Shown: in pieces, positions 1 through 7,427 of the stretch
How the letters are laid out: each line of letters starts with the position of its first letter
How positions within the stretch are numbered: the stretch's first letter is position 1
Source: Oscillospiraceae bacterium
GTDB taxonomy: Bacteria; Bacillota; Clostridia; Oscillospirales; Ruminococcaceae
Length of the DNA stretch: 24,563 bases
Assembly: GCA_019424695.1 (NCBI GenBank)
Contig: JAHYZA010000010.1
Span: 1 to 24,563 of the forward strand
Direction: 5' to 3'
The notes under the pieces: model-generated
Databases searched by the model: none
Told to the model about the DNA's origin: nothing
What the model saw: the letters and a program-made list of their open reading frames with translations, nothing else
Translations under genes and position numbers: made by a program

Positions 1-47
1 CACCCCACTTGTTATTCAGTATACCATACTGTCTAACAAATGGGGTG
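1..47. repeat. Nested inverted repeat at the left window edge
   Basis: Bases 1-13 (CACCCCACTTGTT) pair with 35-47 (AACAAATGGGGTG) with one mismatch. Inside them CAGTAT at 17-22 pairs with ATACTG at 26-31 around a three-base loop. The odd pair is C-A if read on the + strand but G-U if read on the - strand, so an RNA from the - strand would fold slightly better. No T-run follows on either visible side, so it is not a standard terminator. It could be the end of an upstream element cut by the window, or an operator. Confidence 0.5.
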
Positions 48-137
48 CAGTTCACCAATGGGCACAGGGAATTTTTTTGTAGATCGCGGCAGGGGGATAA
101 AAAAGAAGTGAAAAATGCACTTTTTGTTCAAATTCTC

Positions 138-166
138 TTGTGTATTTGTGAATTTTTCTATATAAT
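138..166 (+). promoter_or_regulatory. Probable promoter of the nucleoside transporter operon
   Basis: A perfect -10 box TATAAT lies at 161-166. Seventeen bases upstream is a weak -35, TTGTGT at 138-143. Transcription would begin near 173, giving a leader of about 37 bases before the TTG start at 210. A 10-base direct repeat TTGTGAATTT (146-155 and 180-189) flanks the -10 box and may be a regulator site. The rest of 48-137 is AT-rich and I see no riboswitch consensus in it. Confidence 0.6.
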
Positions 167-209
167 ACAAAGTAAGAAATTGTGAATTTGGAAAGGGGCG
201 TGCAACGGT

Positions 210-1748
210 TTGTCAGATCAATACGTGATCGAAATGCTGCACATCACCAAGGAATTTCCCGGCATCAAAGCGAACGATGATGTTACTTTGCAACTTCGCA
301 AGGGCGAAATCCATGCGCTTCTGGGCGAGAACGGTGCCGGCAAGTCCACGTTGATGAGTGTACTGTTCGGCTTGTATCAGCCGGAAAAAGGTGTTATCAA
401 AAAGAACGGGCAAGAGGTCAAGATCAATAATCCCAATGATGCCAATGCCTTGGGCATCGGCATGGTCCACCAGCACTTCAAGCTGGTGGAGTGTTTCACC
501 GTGCTGGATAATATCATTCTGGGCGTAGAAGATACGCGTCACGGCTTTTTGCGCAAAGATGCCGCGCGCAAAAAGGTGATGGAACTCAGCGAAAAATACG
601 GACTGCGTGTTGACCCGGATGCGTTGGTCAGTGATATTTCGGTGGGTATGCAGCAACGCGTGGAAATTTTGAAGATGCTGTATCGAGACAACGATATCCT
701 GATTTTCGATGAGCCCACGGCGGTTCTGACCCCGCAGGAGATCGACGAACTCATGGAGATCATGCGCGGTTTCAAGGAAGAGGGAAAGAGCATCCTCTTC
801 ATTACTCATAAACTCAATGAGATCATGGCTGTAGCGGACCGCTGCACGGTTTTGCAGAAGGGCAGAGGAATCGGCACGGTGGAAATTGCAAAGACCACCA
901 AAGAAGAACTCTCCCGCATGATGGTCGGCCGCGATGTGGAGTTTGCTGTTGAGAAAAAGCCCTGTGAGCCGGGCCAGACCATTCTGGAAGTCAATGATCT
1001 TGTGGTTGCCAGCAAGGTGCATAAAAACAATGCGGTCAAAGGGGTGTCCTTTGCTGTTCGCGCAGGCGAAATTGTCTGTGTGGCCGGTATTGAAGGCAAC
1101 GGCCAGAGCGAGCTGGTGTATGGTCTGACCGGCTTGGAAAAAGTGGTTTCCGGTACGATCAAACTCAATGGGAAGGACATCACCAACGCGTCGATCCGTA
1201 CACGGTCCAAGGATGGCATGAGCCATATCCCGGAAGATCGTCACAAGCATGGTCTGGTGTTGGATTATACGTTGGCGGATAACATGGTGCTGCAGCGTTA
1301 CTGGCAACCGCAGTTCCAGAATCATGGCTTCATCAAAAAAGGTGAAGTGATCTCGTACGCCAATCGCCTGATCGAACAGTATGATGTTCGCAGCGGCCAG
1401 GGCGCGCAGACCATTGCCCGCAGTATGTCGGGCGGCAACCAGCAGAAAGCCATCATTGCCCGGGAAGTGGATAAGGACCCGGATCTATTGGTGGCGGTTC
1501 AGCCCACCCGTGGTCTGGACGTTGGTGCGATTGAATATATCCACAAACAGATTGTGGCGGAGCGTGACAAAGGCAAGGCGGTCCTGCTCATCAGCCTGGA
1601 ACTGGATGAAGTTATGAATCTTTCTGACCGTATTCTGGTCATGTATGAAGGCGAGATCGTTGGCGAATTCGATCCGCACAAGACGAGTGTGGAAGAACTG
1701 GGCCTGTATATGGCAGGCGCCAAAAAGCAGGGGGAGGCGAAAGCATGA
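210..1748 (+). CDS. Nucleoside ABC transporter, ATP-binding protein (BMP-family, NupO/YufO-like)
   Basis: This is the energy-coupling subunit of an ABC importer of the basic membrane protein (BMP) class, which takes up nucleosides such as guanosine or cytidine. The 512-residue protein has two fused nucleotide-binding domains. The first has Walker A GENGAGKST at residues 39-47, a signature-like ISVGMQQR and Walker B ILIFDEP. The second has a degenerate P-loop (GIEGNGQSE), a good signature MSGGNQQK and AVQPTRGLDVG, where Gln replaces the usual Walker B Glu. That asymmetry is normal in this sugar/nucleoside ATPase family, so only the first site is probably hydrolytic. The start is TTG at 210, about 11 bases after AAAGGGG. 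No in-frame ATG with a ribosome site precedes it, and the next is ATG 234. The usual BMP lipoprotein gene is not in the window and may lie upstream. The stop overlaps the next gene. Confidence 0.9.
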   Translation: MSDQYVIEMLHITKEFPGIKANDDVTLQLRKGEIHALLGENGAGKSTLMSVLFGLYQPEKGVIKKNGQEVKINNPNDANALGIGMVHQHFKLVECFTVLDNIILGVEDTRHGFLRKDAARKKVMELSEKYGLRVDPDALVSDISVGMQQRVEILKMLYRDNDILIFDEPTAVLTPQEIDELMEIMRGFKEEGKSILFITHKLNEIMAVADRCTVLQKGRGIGTVEIAKTTKEELSRMMVGRDVEFAVEKKPCEPGQTILEVNDLVVASKVHKNNAVKGVSFAVRAGEIVCVAGIEGNGQSELVYGLTGLEKVVSGTIKLNGKDITNASIRTRSKDGMSHIPEDRHKHGLVLDYTLADNMVLQRYWQPQFQNHGFIKKGEVISYANRLIEQYDVRSGQGAQTIARSMSGGNQQKAIIAREVDKDPDLLVAVQPTRGLDVGAIEYIHKQIVAERDKGKAVLLISLELDEVMNLSDRILVMYEGEIVGEFDPHKTSVEELGLYMAGAKKQGEAKA

Positions 1749-2860
1749 AAAAGTATCAGAAAGGATCGCTTTTGCAGAACCCTGCCGTTGTAGGCGTTCT
1801 GGCCAGCCTGCTTTCCATTGTGATCGGTTTGGTACTGGGCTTCTTGCTGCTGGTCGTTCTGAACCCCGGCGCATCGCTGGAAGGCATGAAAGCGATGATG
1901 ACCACCGGCTTTGGCAGTATGGACAAGTTTGGCAAAGTCCTGTACCAGGCGGCGCCGCTTATGATGTGCGGTCTGTCTGTAGGCTTTGCCTTTAAGACCG
2001 GCCTGTTCAACATTGGTGCTTCCGGCCAGTATACCATGGGAGCTTTCTTTGCCCTGCTGTTTGCCATTCAGTTTCAGATGCCCTGGTATCTGTGTCTGGT
2101 GGCCTCGGCTGTCGGCGGTGCCATCTGGGGCGTTTTCCCGGGCCTTTTCAAAGCCTACTTCAATGTGAATGAGGTCATTACCGCCATCATGTTCAACTGG
2201 ATTGGCATGTATCTCGTCAACCTTATCCTGGCAAACTCGCCCATGATGCTGGCTTCCGGCTGGGGTGCTTCCAACTCCGACCGTACCGCGGCACTGTCGG
2301 CTGCCAACCCTGGCGCAATTCTGCCGAAAGGGCATCTTGCGGTTTTGTTTGGTAATTCCAGCTGGATCAATATCAGCATCTGGATTGCCATTGTCTTTGC
2401 AATTGTCGTTTGGGTCGTTTTGCAGAAAACGACGTTTGGGTACGAGCTGAAAGCCTGTGGCCTCAGCCGTGATGCGGCACAGTATGCCGGTATCAATGCC
2501 AAACGCAATATCGTGCTGTCCATGGTCATTTCCGGTGCGCTGTCCGGTGTTGGCGGCGGACTTTACTATCTGGCCGGTACCGGTCAGTATGTGCTGGAAA
2601 AAGCCATTCTGGGAATGGGTTTCAACGGCATTCCCGTTGCACTGCTGGCAAGTTCCAATCCGATCGGAACTATTTTTTCGGCGCTTTTTATCAGCTATAT
2701 TCAGGTTGGCGGTGCCGCCATGCAGCCGGCTTATTCGTCCGAGACCATCGATATCGTCATTGCGGTCATTATCTACCTGGCGGCTTTTGCGTTGCTTATG
2801 CGCGGTATCATTGCAAAAGCGGTGTCCGGCCGTAAAAAGAAAGGGGGCGCTGCCAAATGA
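1745..2860 (+). CDS. Nucleoside ABC transporter permease 1 (NupP/YufP-like)
   Basis: A membrane permease of the BPD_transp_2 (branched-chain/ribose/nucleoside) family that forms half of the transport channel. It is 371 residues long with roughly eight to nine hydrophobic segments. The first (about residues 15-40) follows a short basic N-terminus, and the protein ends in a basic tail (GRKKKGG) expected in the cytoplasm. The family stretch around FKTGLFNIGASGQ (about residues 79-91) is characteristic of the permease that pairs with NupO-type ATPases. The ATG overlaps the preceding stop by four bases (ATGA), so translational coupling is likely. The ATPase before it and the second permease after it make the heterodimeric importer assignment firm. 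The exact substrate cannot be read from sequence, but the downstream pyrimidine-nucleoside phosphorylase points to nucleosides. Confidence 0.9.
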   Translation: MKKYQKGSLLQNPAVVGVLASLLSIVIGLVLGFLLLVVLNPGASLEGMKAMMTTGFGSMDKFGKVLYQAAPLMMCGLSVGFAFKTGLFNIGASGQYTMGAFFALLFAIQFQMPWYLCLVASAVGGAIWGVFPGLFKAYFNVNEVITAIMFNWIGMYLVNLILANSPMMLASGWGASNSDRTAALSAANPGAILPKGHLAVLFGNSSWINISIWIAIVFAIVVWVVLQKTTFGYELKACGLSRDAAQYAGINAKRNIVLSMVISGALSGVGGGLYYLAGTGQYVLEKAILGMGFNGIPVALLASSNPIGTIFSALFISYIQVGGAAMQPAYSSETIDIVIAVIIYLAAFALLMRGIIAKAVSGRKKKGGAAK

Positions 2861-3849
2861 TGATCGCTGCAAATATTATCAGCCTCACCGTCTTGTTTGC
2901 GGTTCCTCTGCTTCTCGTGGCATTGGGTGGTATGTTCAGCGAACATTCCGGCGTTATCAACATCGCGCTGGAAGGTATGATGATCATTGGTGCCCTGTTT
3001 GCCTGCTTTACGCTGCAGGCGCTGGACCAGAGTGGGTTCGGTGAACTTCATCCGCAGGTCTCGATGTTCATCGCCATCCTGGTGGCAGGGGGAACCGGTA
3101 TGATCTTCTCTCTGTTCCTGGGATTCGCCGCCATCAATCTGAAAGCTGACCAGACTATTGGCGGCACGGCGCTGAACCAGTTCGCGCCCGCCTTCGCCGT
3201 GGTTATGACCTGGGCGGTCCAGGGGCAGGGCCTTACCACCATTCAGATCCCCAGCTGGGTACGCATCACCCGCGAAACCTTTGGACTTGCGCCGGTGGAT
3301 GGTCCCAGTTTCTGGAACAATCTGATCTTCAAGTATTTCTATCTTACCACGCCGGTGGCAGTGATTCTCTTTGTTGTGGCCTACGTGCTGATGTACAAAA
3401 CGCGCTTTGGCCTGCGGCTGCGGGCTTGCGGTGAACATCCCCAGGCGGCGGATTCCGTCGGCATCAACGTGTATAAAATGCGCTATGCAGGTGTGTTGAT
3501 CTCCGGCTTCCTGGGCGGCATCGGTGGCTTGGCTTATACCGTGGCGGCCGGTTCCGGCTTCAACTCGGATGTAGGTGGCTACGGCTTCCTGGCGTTGGCG
3601 GTCATGATTTTCGGCAACTGGAAACCGTTCCCGATTCTGGCATCGTCTTTCTTCTTTGCGCTCTTCAAGGTCATTGCGGCGTATAGCTCGTCGCTGTCCT
3701 TCCTGCCGAAGTTCGAGGGTGTCAAGGAGGTCTCCAACTTCTATCAGATGCTGCCGTATATTGTCACGATGATCGTATTGATTTTCACTTCCAAGAACTC
3801 TCAGGCTCCCAAGGCCGAGGGTATTCCGTACGACAAGGGCAGCCGGTAA
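2857..3849 (+). CDS. Nucleoside ABC transporter permease 2 (NupQ/YufQ-like)
   Basis: The second permease of the importer, 330 residues, hydrophobic throughout with about eight to nine membrane segments. The family stretch EHSGVINIALEGMMIIGA (about residues 28-45) is the hallmark of the YufQ-type partner and matches the FNIGASGQ stretch in its sister permease. A cytoplasmic-looking TRFGLRLRACGEHPQAA stretch near residues 180-200 corresponds to the loop that contacts the ATPase in this family. Its ATG overlaps the stop of the previous gene by four bases. After the stop a short hairpin (3859-3886) separates it from the phosphorylase gene, so downstream expression may be partly reduced. Confidence 0.9.
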   Translation: MMIAANIISLTVLFAVPLLLVALGGMFSEHSGVINIALEGMMIIGALFACFTLQALDQSGFGELHPQVSMFIAILVAGGTGMIFSLFLGFAAINLKADQTIGGTALNQFAPAFAVVMTWAVQGQGLTTIQIPSWVRITRETFGLAPVDGPSFWNNLIFKYFYLTTPVAVILFVVAYVLMYKTRFGLRLRACGEHPQAADSVGINVYKMRYAGVLISGFLGGIGGLAYTVAAGSGFNSDVGGYGFLALAVMIFGNWKPFPILASSFFFALFKVIAAYSSSLSFLPKFEGVKEVSNFYQMLPYIVTMIVLIFTSKNSQAPKAEGIPYDKGSR

Positions 3850-3858
3850 CACAAAATC

Positions 3859-3886
3859 AGAAATGCCGTCCCCGGGCGGCATTTCT
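3859..3886 (+). terminator. Hairpin between transporter and phosphorylase genes (weak terminator or attenuator)
   Basis: AGAAATGCCG at 3859-3868 pairs perfectly with CGGCATTTCT at 3877-3886 around an eight-base loop. The following bases (CTGTTTC) hold no real T-run, so full termination is unlikely. It may partly terminate, or protect the 3' end of the transporter message, while letting some transcription into the phosphorylase gene. Confidence 0.5.
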
Positions 3887-3939
3887 CTGTTTCAGCAAGA
3901 ACCGAGTGGAACATTGCCCGAAAGGAGGATCTTTACTCT

Positions 3940-5262
3940 ATGCGAATGTATGATATCATCGCCAAAAAGCGCGATGGCGGAACGCTCCAACGTGAAGAAT
4001 TGGCTTTTGCAGTCAACGGGTACGTTGCCGGTGATGTGCCGGATTACCAGATGTCGGCACTGCTGATGGCGATTTATCTCCGTGGAATGACCGATGAAGA
4101 AACTGCTGTACTGACTGACGTAATGGCACATTCCGGTGATATGGTGGACTTGTCTGCAATTGAGGGCATCAAGGCCGATAAACATTCCACCGGCGGTGTG
4201 GGCGATAAAACGACGCTGGTCATTGCGCCCATTGTGGCAGCGTGCGGTGTGAAGATTGCCAAGATGAGTGGTCGAGGTCTGGGGCATACAGGAGGCACCA
4301 TTGATAAGATGGAAGCGGTGCCCGGTACCCGAACCAGCCTGACCCAGGAGGAATTTTTCAAGCAAGTCAACGAGATCGGTATTTCTGTCATCGGACAGAG
4401 CGGCCAGATTGCGGTGGCGGATAAAAAGATGTATGCGCTGCGGGATGTTACGGCAACGGTGGGTTGTATTCCGTTGATCGCTTCCTCCATTATGAGCAAA
4501 AAACTGGCGGCTGGGTCCGATGCAATTCTTCTGGATGTGACCATGGGCGACGGGGCCTTTATGAAAGACCTGGACAGCGCCATTGAATTGGCCCGCCAGA
4601 TGGTTGCCATTGGGACGGCGCATGGGCGGAAAGTGGCGGCGCTGATCACCGATATGGACAAGCCGCTGGGGCGTAACATCGGCAACTCGCTGGAAGTGGC
4701 GGAAAGTATGGCGGTTCTGCGGAGAAAAGGTCCCGCAGATCTGACGGAAGTCTGCCTGCAGTTGGCAACCAATATGCTGATCCTGGCCGGAAAAGGGGAC
4801 GCGCCGGCCTGCCGAAAGATGGCGGAGCAGGTGATTGCGGATGGTTCTGCCTTTGAAAAGTGCTGCCAGATGTTCTCGGCACAGGGCGGTGACATTTCCG
4901 TTCTCAAAGATCCGGAGCGGTTCCGCAAGGCAAAGTACAGCTATGAGTTGACTGCGCAGAACGATGGATACATTTATAAGAACGATGTAGAAAAAATCGG
5001 CAATGCCAGTGTGTTGTTGGGCGCCGGCCGTATCAAAAAAGAGGACAGTATCGATTTCGCCGCCGGTATTACGATGCACAAGAAACTCGGTGATTTCGTC
5101 AAGGCGGGCGAAAGCATCTGCACTTTCTACGCCGACAACGAAGCGCTGTTTGCCGCAGCAGAAGAAATGTATCGTGACGGTCTTGTCATCCGGGAAGAAA
5201 AGCCGGCCTTGCCTCCGCTGATCTATGCCCGTGTGACGGCTGACGGAGTTGAACGTTTCTAA
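3940..5262 (+). CDS. pdp: Pyrimidine-nucleoside phosphorylase
   Basis: A cytoplasmic enzyme that splits uridine, thymidine or deoxyuridine with phosphate into the free base and (deoxy)ribose-1-phosphate, feeding pyrimidine salvage and pentose use. The 440-residue protein is full length for the family. It carries the phosphate-binding KHSTGGVGDKT (about residues 81-91) and the thymidine-phosphorylase signature SGRGLGHTGGTIDKME (about 109-124). The N-terminus MRMYDIIAKKRDGG resembles the Gram-positive Pdp type more than enterobacterial DeoA. Thymidine-specific activity cannot be excluded. Start ATG 3940 lies about 11 bases after AAAGGAGGAT; ATG 3946 is an alternative. It follows the nucleoside importer on the same strand with only a weak hairpin between them, consistent with uptake followed by phosphorolysis. 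Confidence 0.92.
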   Translation: MRMYDIIAKKRDGGTLQREELAFAVNGYVAGDVPDYQMSALLMAIYLRGMTDEETAVLTDVMAHSGDMVDLSAIEGIKADKHSTGGVGDKTTLVIAPIVAACGVKIAKMSGRGLGHTGGTIDKMEAVPGTRTSLTQEEFFKQVNEIGISVIGQSGQIAVADKKMYALRDVTATVGCIPLIASSIMSKKLAAGSDAILLDVTMGDGAFMKDLDSAIELARQMVAIGTAHGRKVAALITDMDKPLGRNIGNSLEVAESMAVLRRKGPADLTEVCLQLATNMLILAGKGDAPACRKMAEQVIADGSAFEKCCQMFSAQGGDISVLKDPERFRKAKYSYELTAQNDGYIYKNDVEKIGNASVLLGAGRIKKEDSIDFAAGITMHKKLGDFVKAGESICTFYADNEALFAAAEEMYRDGLVIREEKPALPPLIYARVTADGVERF

Positions 5263-5321
5263 ACGATGCACCCTTGCCCCATATAAAGGGCGGGGAAAGA
5301 AAATTCCCCAATTACATAGAA

Positions 5322-5388
5322 AAAAGACCTTCTGGTAGAATAAGGTTGCGGTCAGTCACTGCAACAATAAAGAACCAGGAGGTCTTTT
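5322..5388 (+). repeat. Long two-part hairpin downstream of pdp
   Basis: AAAAGACCTTCTGGT at 5322-5336 pairs with ACCAGGAGGTCTTTT at 5374-5388 (15 pairs, one of them G-U). Nested inside, GTTGCGGT at 5345-5352 pairs with ACTGCAAC at 5358-5365 around a five-base loop. The outer arm ends in TTTT then CG, so it could act as a weak terminator for the nucleoside operon about 60 bases after the pdp stop. The two-part architecture is larger than a usual terminator. A second GGTCTTTT occurs at 5655-5662, making a possible pair of element ends with AAAAGACC at 5322-5329. Confidence 0.55.
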
Positions 5389-5562
5389 CGTATTTCACAT
5401 GAGAAAAATATAAGCGGCTTACAGTATAAAGCGAATTTCATGTGGGGCGCCGAAATGCCGTCGGATGGTATTCGGCGGGCAGATCAAAACAGATGTTTGG
5501 CAGATACTGGCCACGCTGTGTGATCCAATTGGCTCGTTTGCGGGAGGTAAAAAATCCAAAGC

Positions 5563-5642
5563 AAAAAAAACACCCCTTAAGGGGCCACAATAGGTCAGCG
5601 ATGCAGCTGGACGACCCATTCGTGGACCCCTTGAGGGGTGTT
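5563..5642 (-). terminator. Minus-strand terminator of the hydrogenase gene
   Basis: Read on the - strand, a long irregular stem closes with GGGGTG and runs straight into eight T (A-run at 5563-5570 on +). Outer arms are 5569-5584 and 5627-5642, 15 of 16 complementary. Inner CCAC/GTGG and GGTC/GACC pairings extend the stem. It lies about 70 bases past the hydrogenase stop. Each outer arm also contains its own small CCCC/GGGG palindrome, so a shorter hairpin next to the T-run is possible. Confidence 0.7.
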
Positions 5643-5711
5643 GTCCGTATTATGGTCTTTTAAGGGATAAGCCAACCCTCAGGTTGGAGGAGGGCCTGAT
5701 CTGAAGTGAAA

Positions 5712-7235
5712 TCAATACTTGAGCAGGCCGATGGAATCTTTGTAGGGAGTTTCCGTGGCGTTCTTCATCTTGGCCTCATTCTTGTATTTGTTCAGCATAG
5801 CCGCGCTCTTGGCGGGATCAGCCAGCGTACCAGCGCCGGCAATGCAGCCGCCGGGGCAGGCCATGCCTTCCAGCAGGTAACCATTGTACTTGCCGGCCTT
5901 GGCCATGGTCATCATCTTGCGGCAGTCGGCCAGACCCTGGGCGCTGGCAACCTTGACTTCGCGGTCGGGATCGATCTTCTTGATGGCGTTGACAACTGCC
6001 TGTGCGACACCACCGGAAGCAGCAAAGCCGCGGCCGTCAGCACTGGCGCTCTCAAAGGCATCCTCGGGGCTATCGGGCAAGGAACTGAAGTCGACTTCCT
6101 TCGCCTCAAACAGCCCCATCAACTCTTCGAAAGTCAGCACAAAGTCAACTTCGCTGCGCACCGACCGGCGGCTGGCTTCCAGCTTTTTGGCAGAGCAGGG
6201 ACCCACAAAGCAGATGCGGGCATCCGGGTGATCTTTCTTGAGCAGGCGGGCGGTCAGCACCATAGGCGTCATGGTCATGCTGATGCAGTCGGCATATTCG
6301 GGGAAGAGCTTCTTTGCCATCACGCTCCATGCCGGGCAGCAGGAGGTGCCCATGAACGGATGCTTGGAGGGAACTTCCTCCATGAAATCCTTGGCCTCAT
6401 CGATGGTGCACAGGTCGGCGCCGATGGCGACTTCTTCGACATCGCAGAAACCCAGTTTGCGCATGCCTTCCTTCAGCTTGGAAGGGGTCATGCCCGGGAA
6501 CTGGTTGATGAAAGCAGGTGCAACAATGGCAATGACCTTGTCGCCGCGCTTGATGGACTGAACCAGCTGGAAGATCTGGCCCTTATCTACGATGGCGCCG
6601 AACGGGCAGTTGACAAGGCACATGCCGCAGGATACGCACTTGTCATAGTCAATGTCGGCACGGCCATACTGGTCGGAATGGATGGCGCCCATACCACAAG
6701 CGGCGGCGCAGGGACGCTCGGTCTTTACGATGGCGCTATACGGGCAGCTGTTGACACAGCGGCCGCACTTTACGCACAGGCTCTGGTCGATGTGGCTCTT
6801 GCCGTTGCGGAAGCTGATTGCGTGCTTGGGGCAGACTTCCTGGCAGGGATGAGCCAGACAGCCCTGGCACATGGCCGTGACCTTGATGACTTTTTCCGGG
6901 CAGCGGTTGCAGGCAAACTTGATGACGTTGATCAGCGGCGGTTCATAGTACTTGTCGGCGATAACACTGTGCTCGAGACCTTCGCTGGCCGGAACACTCT
7001 CATCCAGCGGGCGCAGCGAAAGGCCCATGGCCAGACGGATGCGTTCCGAAATGATCGCTCTCTCCAGGAAAATGCTGCTGCGCAGAGATCCTTCTTCACC
7101 GGGAATGATCTTGTAGGGCAGCTCACGCATCAGATTGGCATAGTCAGACATCTCGTTGACTTCGTATGCCATGCGCGCAACTTCGGTGAACACCTTGCGA
7201 CGGATATCCGTGACGGGGGTGTAAATACCTCTCAT
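5712..7235 (-). CDS. Monomeric [FeFe] hydrogenase, group B
   Basis: An iron-only hydrogenase that interconverts protons and H2, or senses H2, using ferredoxin-type electrons. The 507-residue protein has an N-terminal four-Cys region (C109, C112, C123, C126; C131 and C135 follow), then two 4Fe-4S ferredoxin motifs (C154-C157-C160-C164 and C200-C203-C206-C210). The H-cluster domain follows: TSCCPAW (C299, C300), GPCSAKK (C347) and EGMACPGGC (C460, C464). TSCC keeps the proton-relay Cys. GPC instead of MPC in the second motif and the MRGIYTPVTDIRR N-terminus fit the group B (TIGR04105-like) enzymes of gut Clostridia, whose physiological role is poorly defined. I chose ATG 7235 because AGAAGGAG lies just upstream and a promoter (7312-7340) sits inside the longer open frame. 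It is a single-gene unit. No maturase genes (HydEFG) are in the window. Confidence 0.9.
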   Translation of the reverse strand: MRGIYTPVTDIRRKVFTEVARMAYEVNEMSDYANLMRELPYKIIPGEEGSLRSSIFLERAIISERIRLAMGLSLRPLDESVPASEGLEHSVIADKYYEPPLINVIKFACNRCPEKVIKVTAMCQGCLAHPCQEVCPKHAISFRNGKSHIDQSLCVKCGRCVNSCPYSAIVKTERPCAAACGMGAIHSDQYGRADIDYDKCVSCGMCLVNCPFGAIVDKGQIFQLVQSIKRGDKVIAIVAPAFINQFPGMTPSKLKEGMRKLGFCDVEEVAIGADLCTIDEAKDFMEEVPSKHPFMGTSCCPAWSVMAKKLFPEYADCISMTMTPMVLTARLLKKDHPDARICFVGPCSAKKLEASRRSVRSEVDFVLTFEELMGLFEAKEVDFSSLPDSPEDAFESASADGRGFAASGGVAQAVVNAIKKIDPDREVKVASAQGLADCRKMMTMAKAGKYNGYLLEGMACPGGCIAGAGTLADPAKSAAMLNKYKNEAKMKNATETPYKDSIGLLKY

Positions 7236-7311
7236 TGTGATTGCTCCTTCTTTTATTGCTCCGATTTCTCCAAAAACACGTTTTGGGCGGGGTACAACCG
7301 CTCCTGTTAAA

Positions 7312-7340
7312 ATTTTACCAAAAAGACTTTCATTTGGCAA
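7312..7340 (-). promoter_or_regulatory. Promoter of the hydrogenase gene
   Basis: On the - strand TTGCCA (7335-7340 on +, as TGGCAA) is followed after 17 bases by TAAAAT (7312-7317 on +, as ATTTTA). The leader before ATG 7235 is about 70 bases. Its position shows that the extra 40 codons of the longer open frame are not translated. Confidence 0.65.
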
Positions 7341-7353
7341 GAGGGCAGGCAAC

Positions 7354-7387
7354 AAAAAACAGGGAAAATAGCAATTATTTTCCCTGT
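7354..7387 (-). terminator. Minus-strand terminator of mtaB
   Basis: ACAGGGAAAAT (7359-7369) and ATTTTCCCTGT (7377-7387) form a perfect 11-pair stem with a seven-base loop. On the - strand the stem is followed directly by TTTTTT (A-run 7354-7359 on +; the first T closes the stem). It ends mtaB transcription just before the hydrogenase promoter. Confidence 0.85.
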
Positions 7388-7427
7388 GTATACTCTATTT
7401 CATTTTTACTGGACCTTTGGGCGGTCA

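Larger units (their letters stand above)
5263..5711. other. Gene-free intergenic stretch rich in inverted repeats
   Basis: No convincing gene is visible between the phosphorylase and hydrogenase stops. It holds a small hairpin GGGGAA/TTCCCC (5292-5297 with 5304-5309), a long two-part hairpin (5322-5388), an AT/GC-mixed core (about 5395-5560) and a large inverted repeat (5569-5642) that serves as a minus-strand terminator. The 66-residue minus-strand reading (5419-5619) and the 73-residue plus-strand reading resemble no family I know and have no ribosome site. The core could be a degraded mobile or repeated element. Confidence 0.55.

Noticed and set aside
1..209. A purine-type riboswitch ahead of the nucleoside transporter
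   Set aside because: The conserved purine aptamer bases are not present, and the leader after the -10 box is only about 37 bases.
960..1560. Loss of the Walker residues in the second ATPase domain as a sign of decay
   Set aside because: A degenerate P-loop and Gln in Walker B are normal for the second domain of this nucleoside/sugar ATPase family.
5706..7310. A 534-codon open frame on the + strand
   Set aside because: It is opposite the hydrogenase, which has all its cluster cysteines. The frame has no ribosome site or recognisable motif.
7236..7355. A 40-residue N-terminal extension of the hydrogenase
   Set aside because: A -35/-10 pair lies inside it, and the conserved N-terminus with a strong ribosome site begins at 7235.
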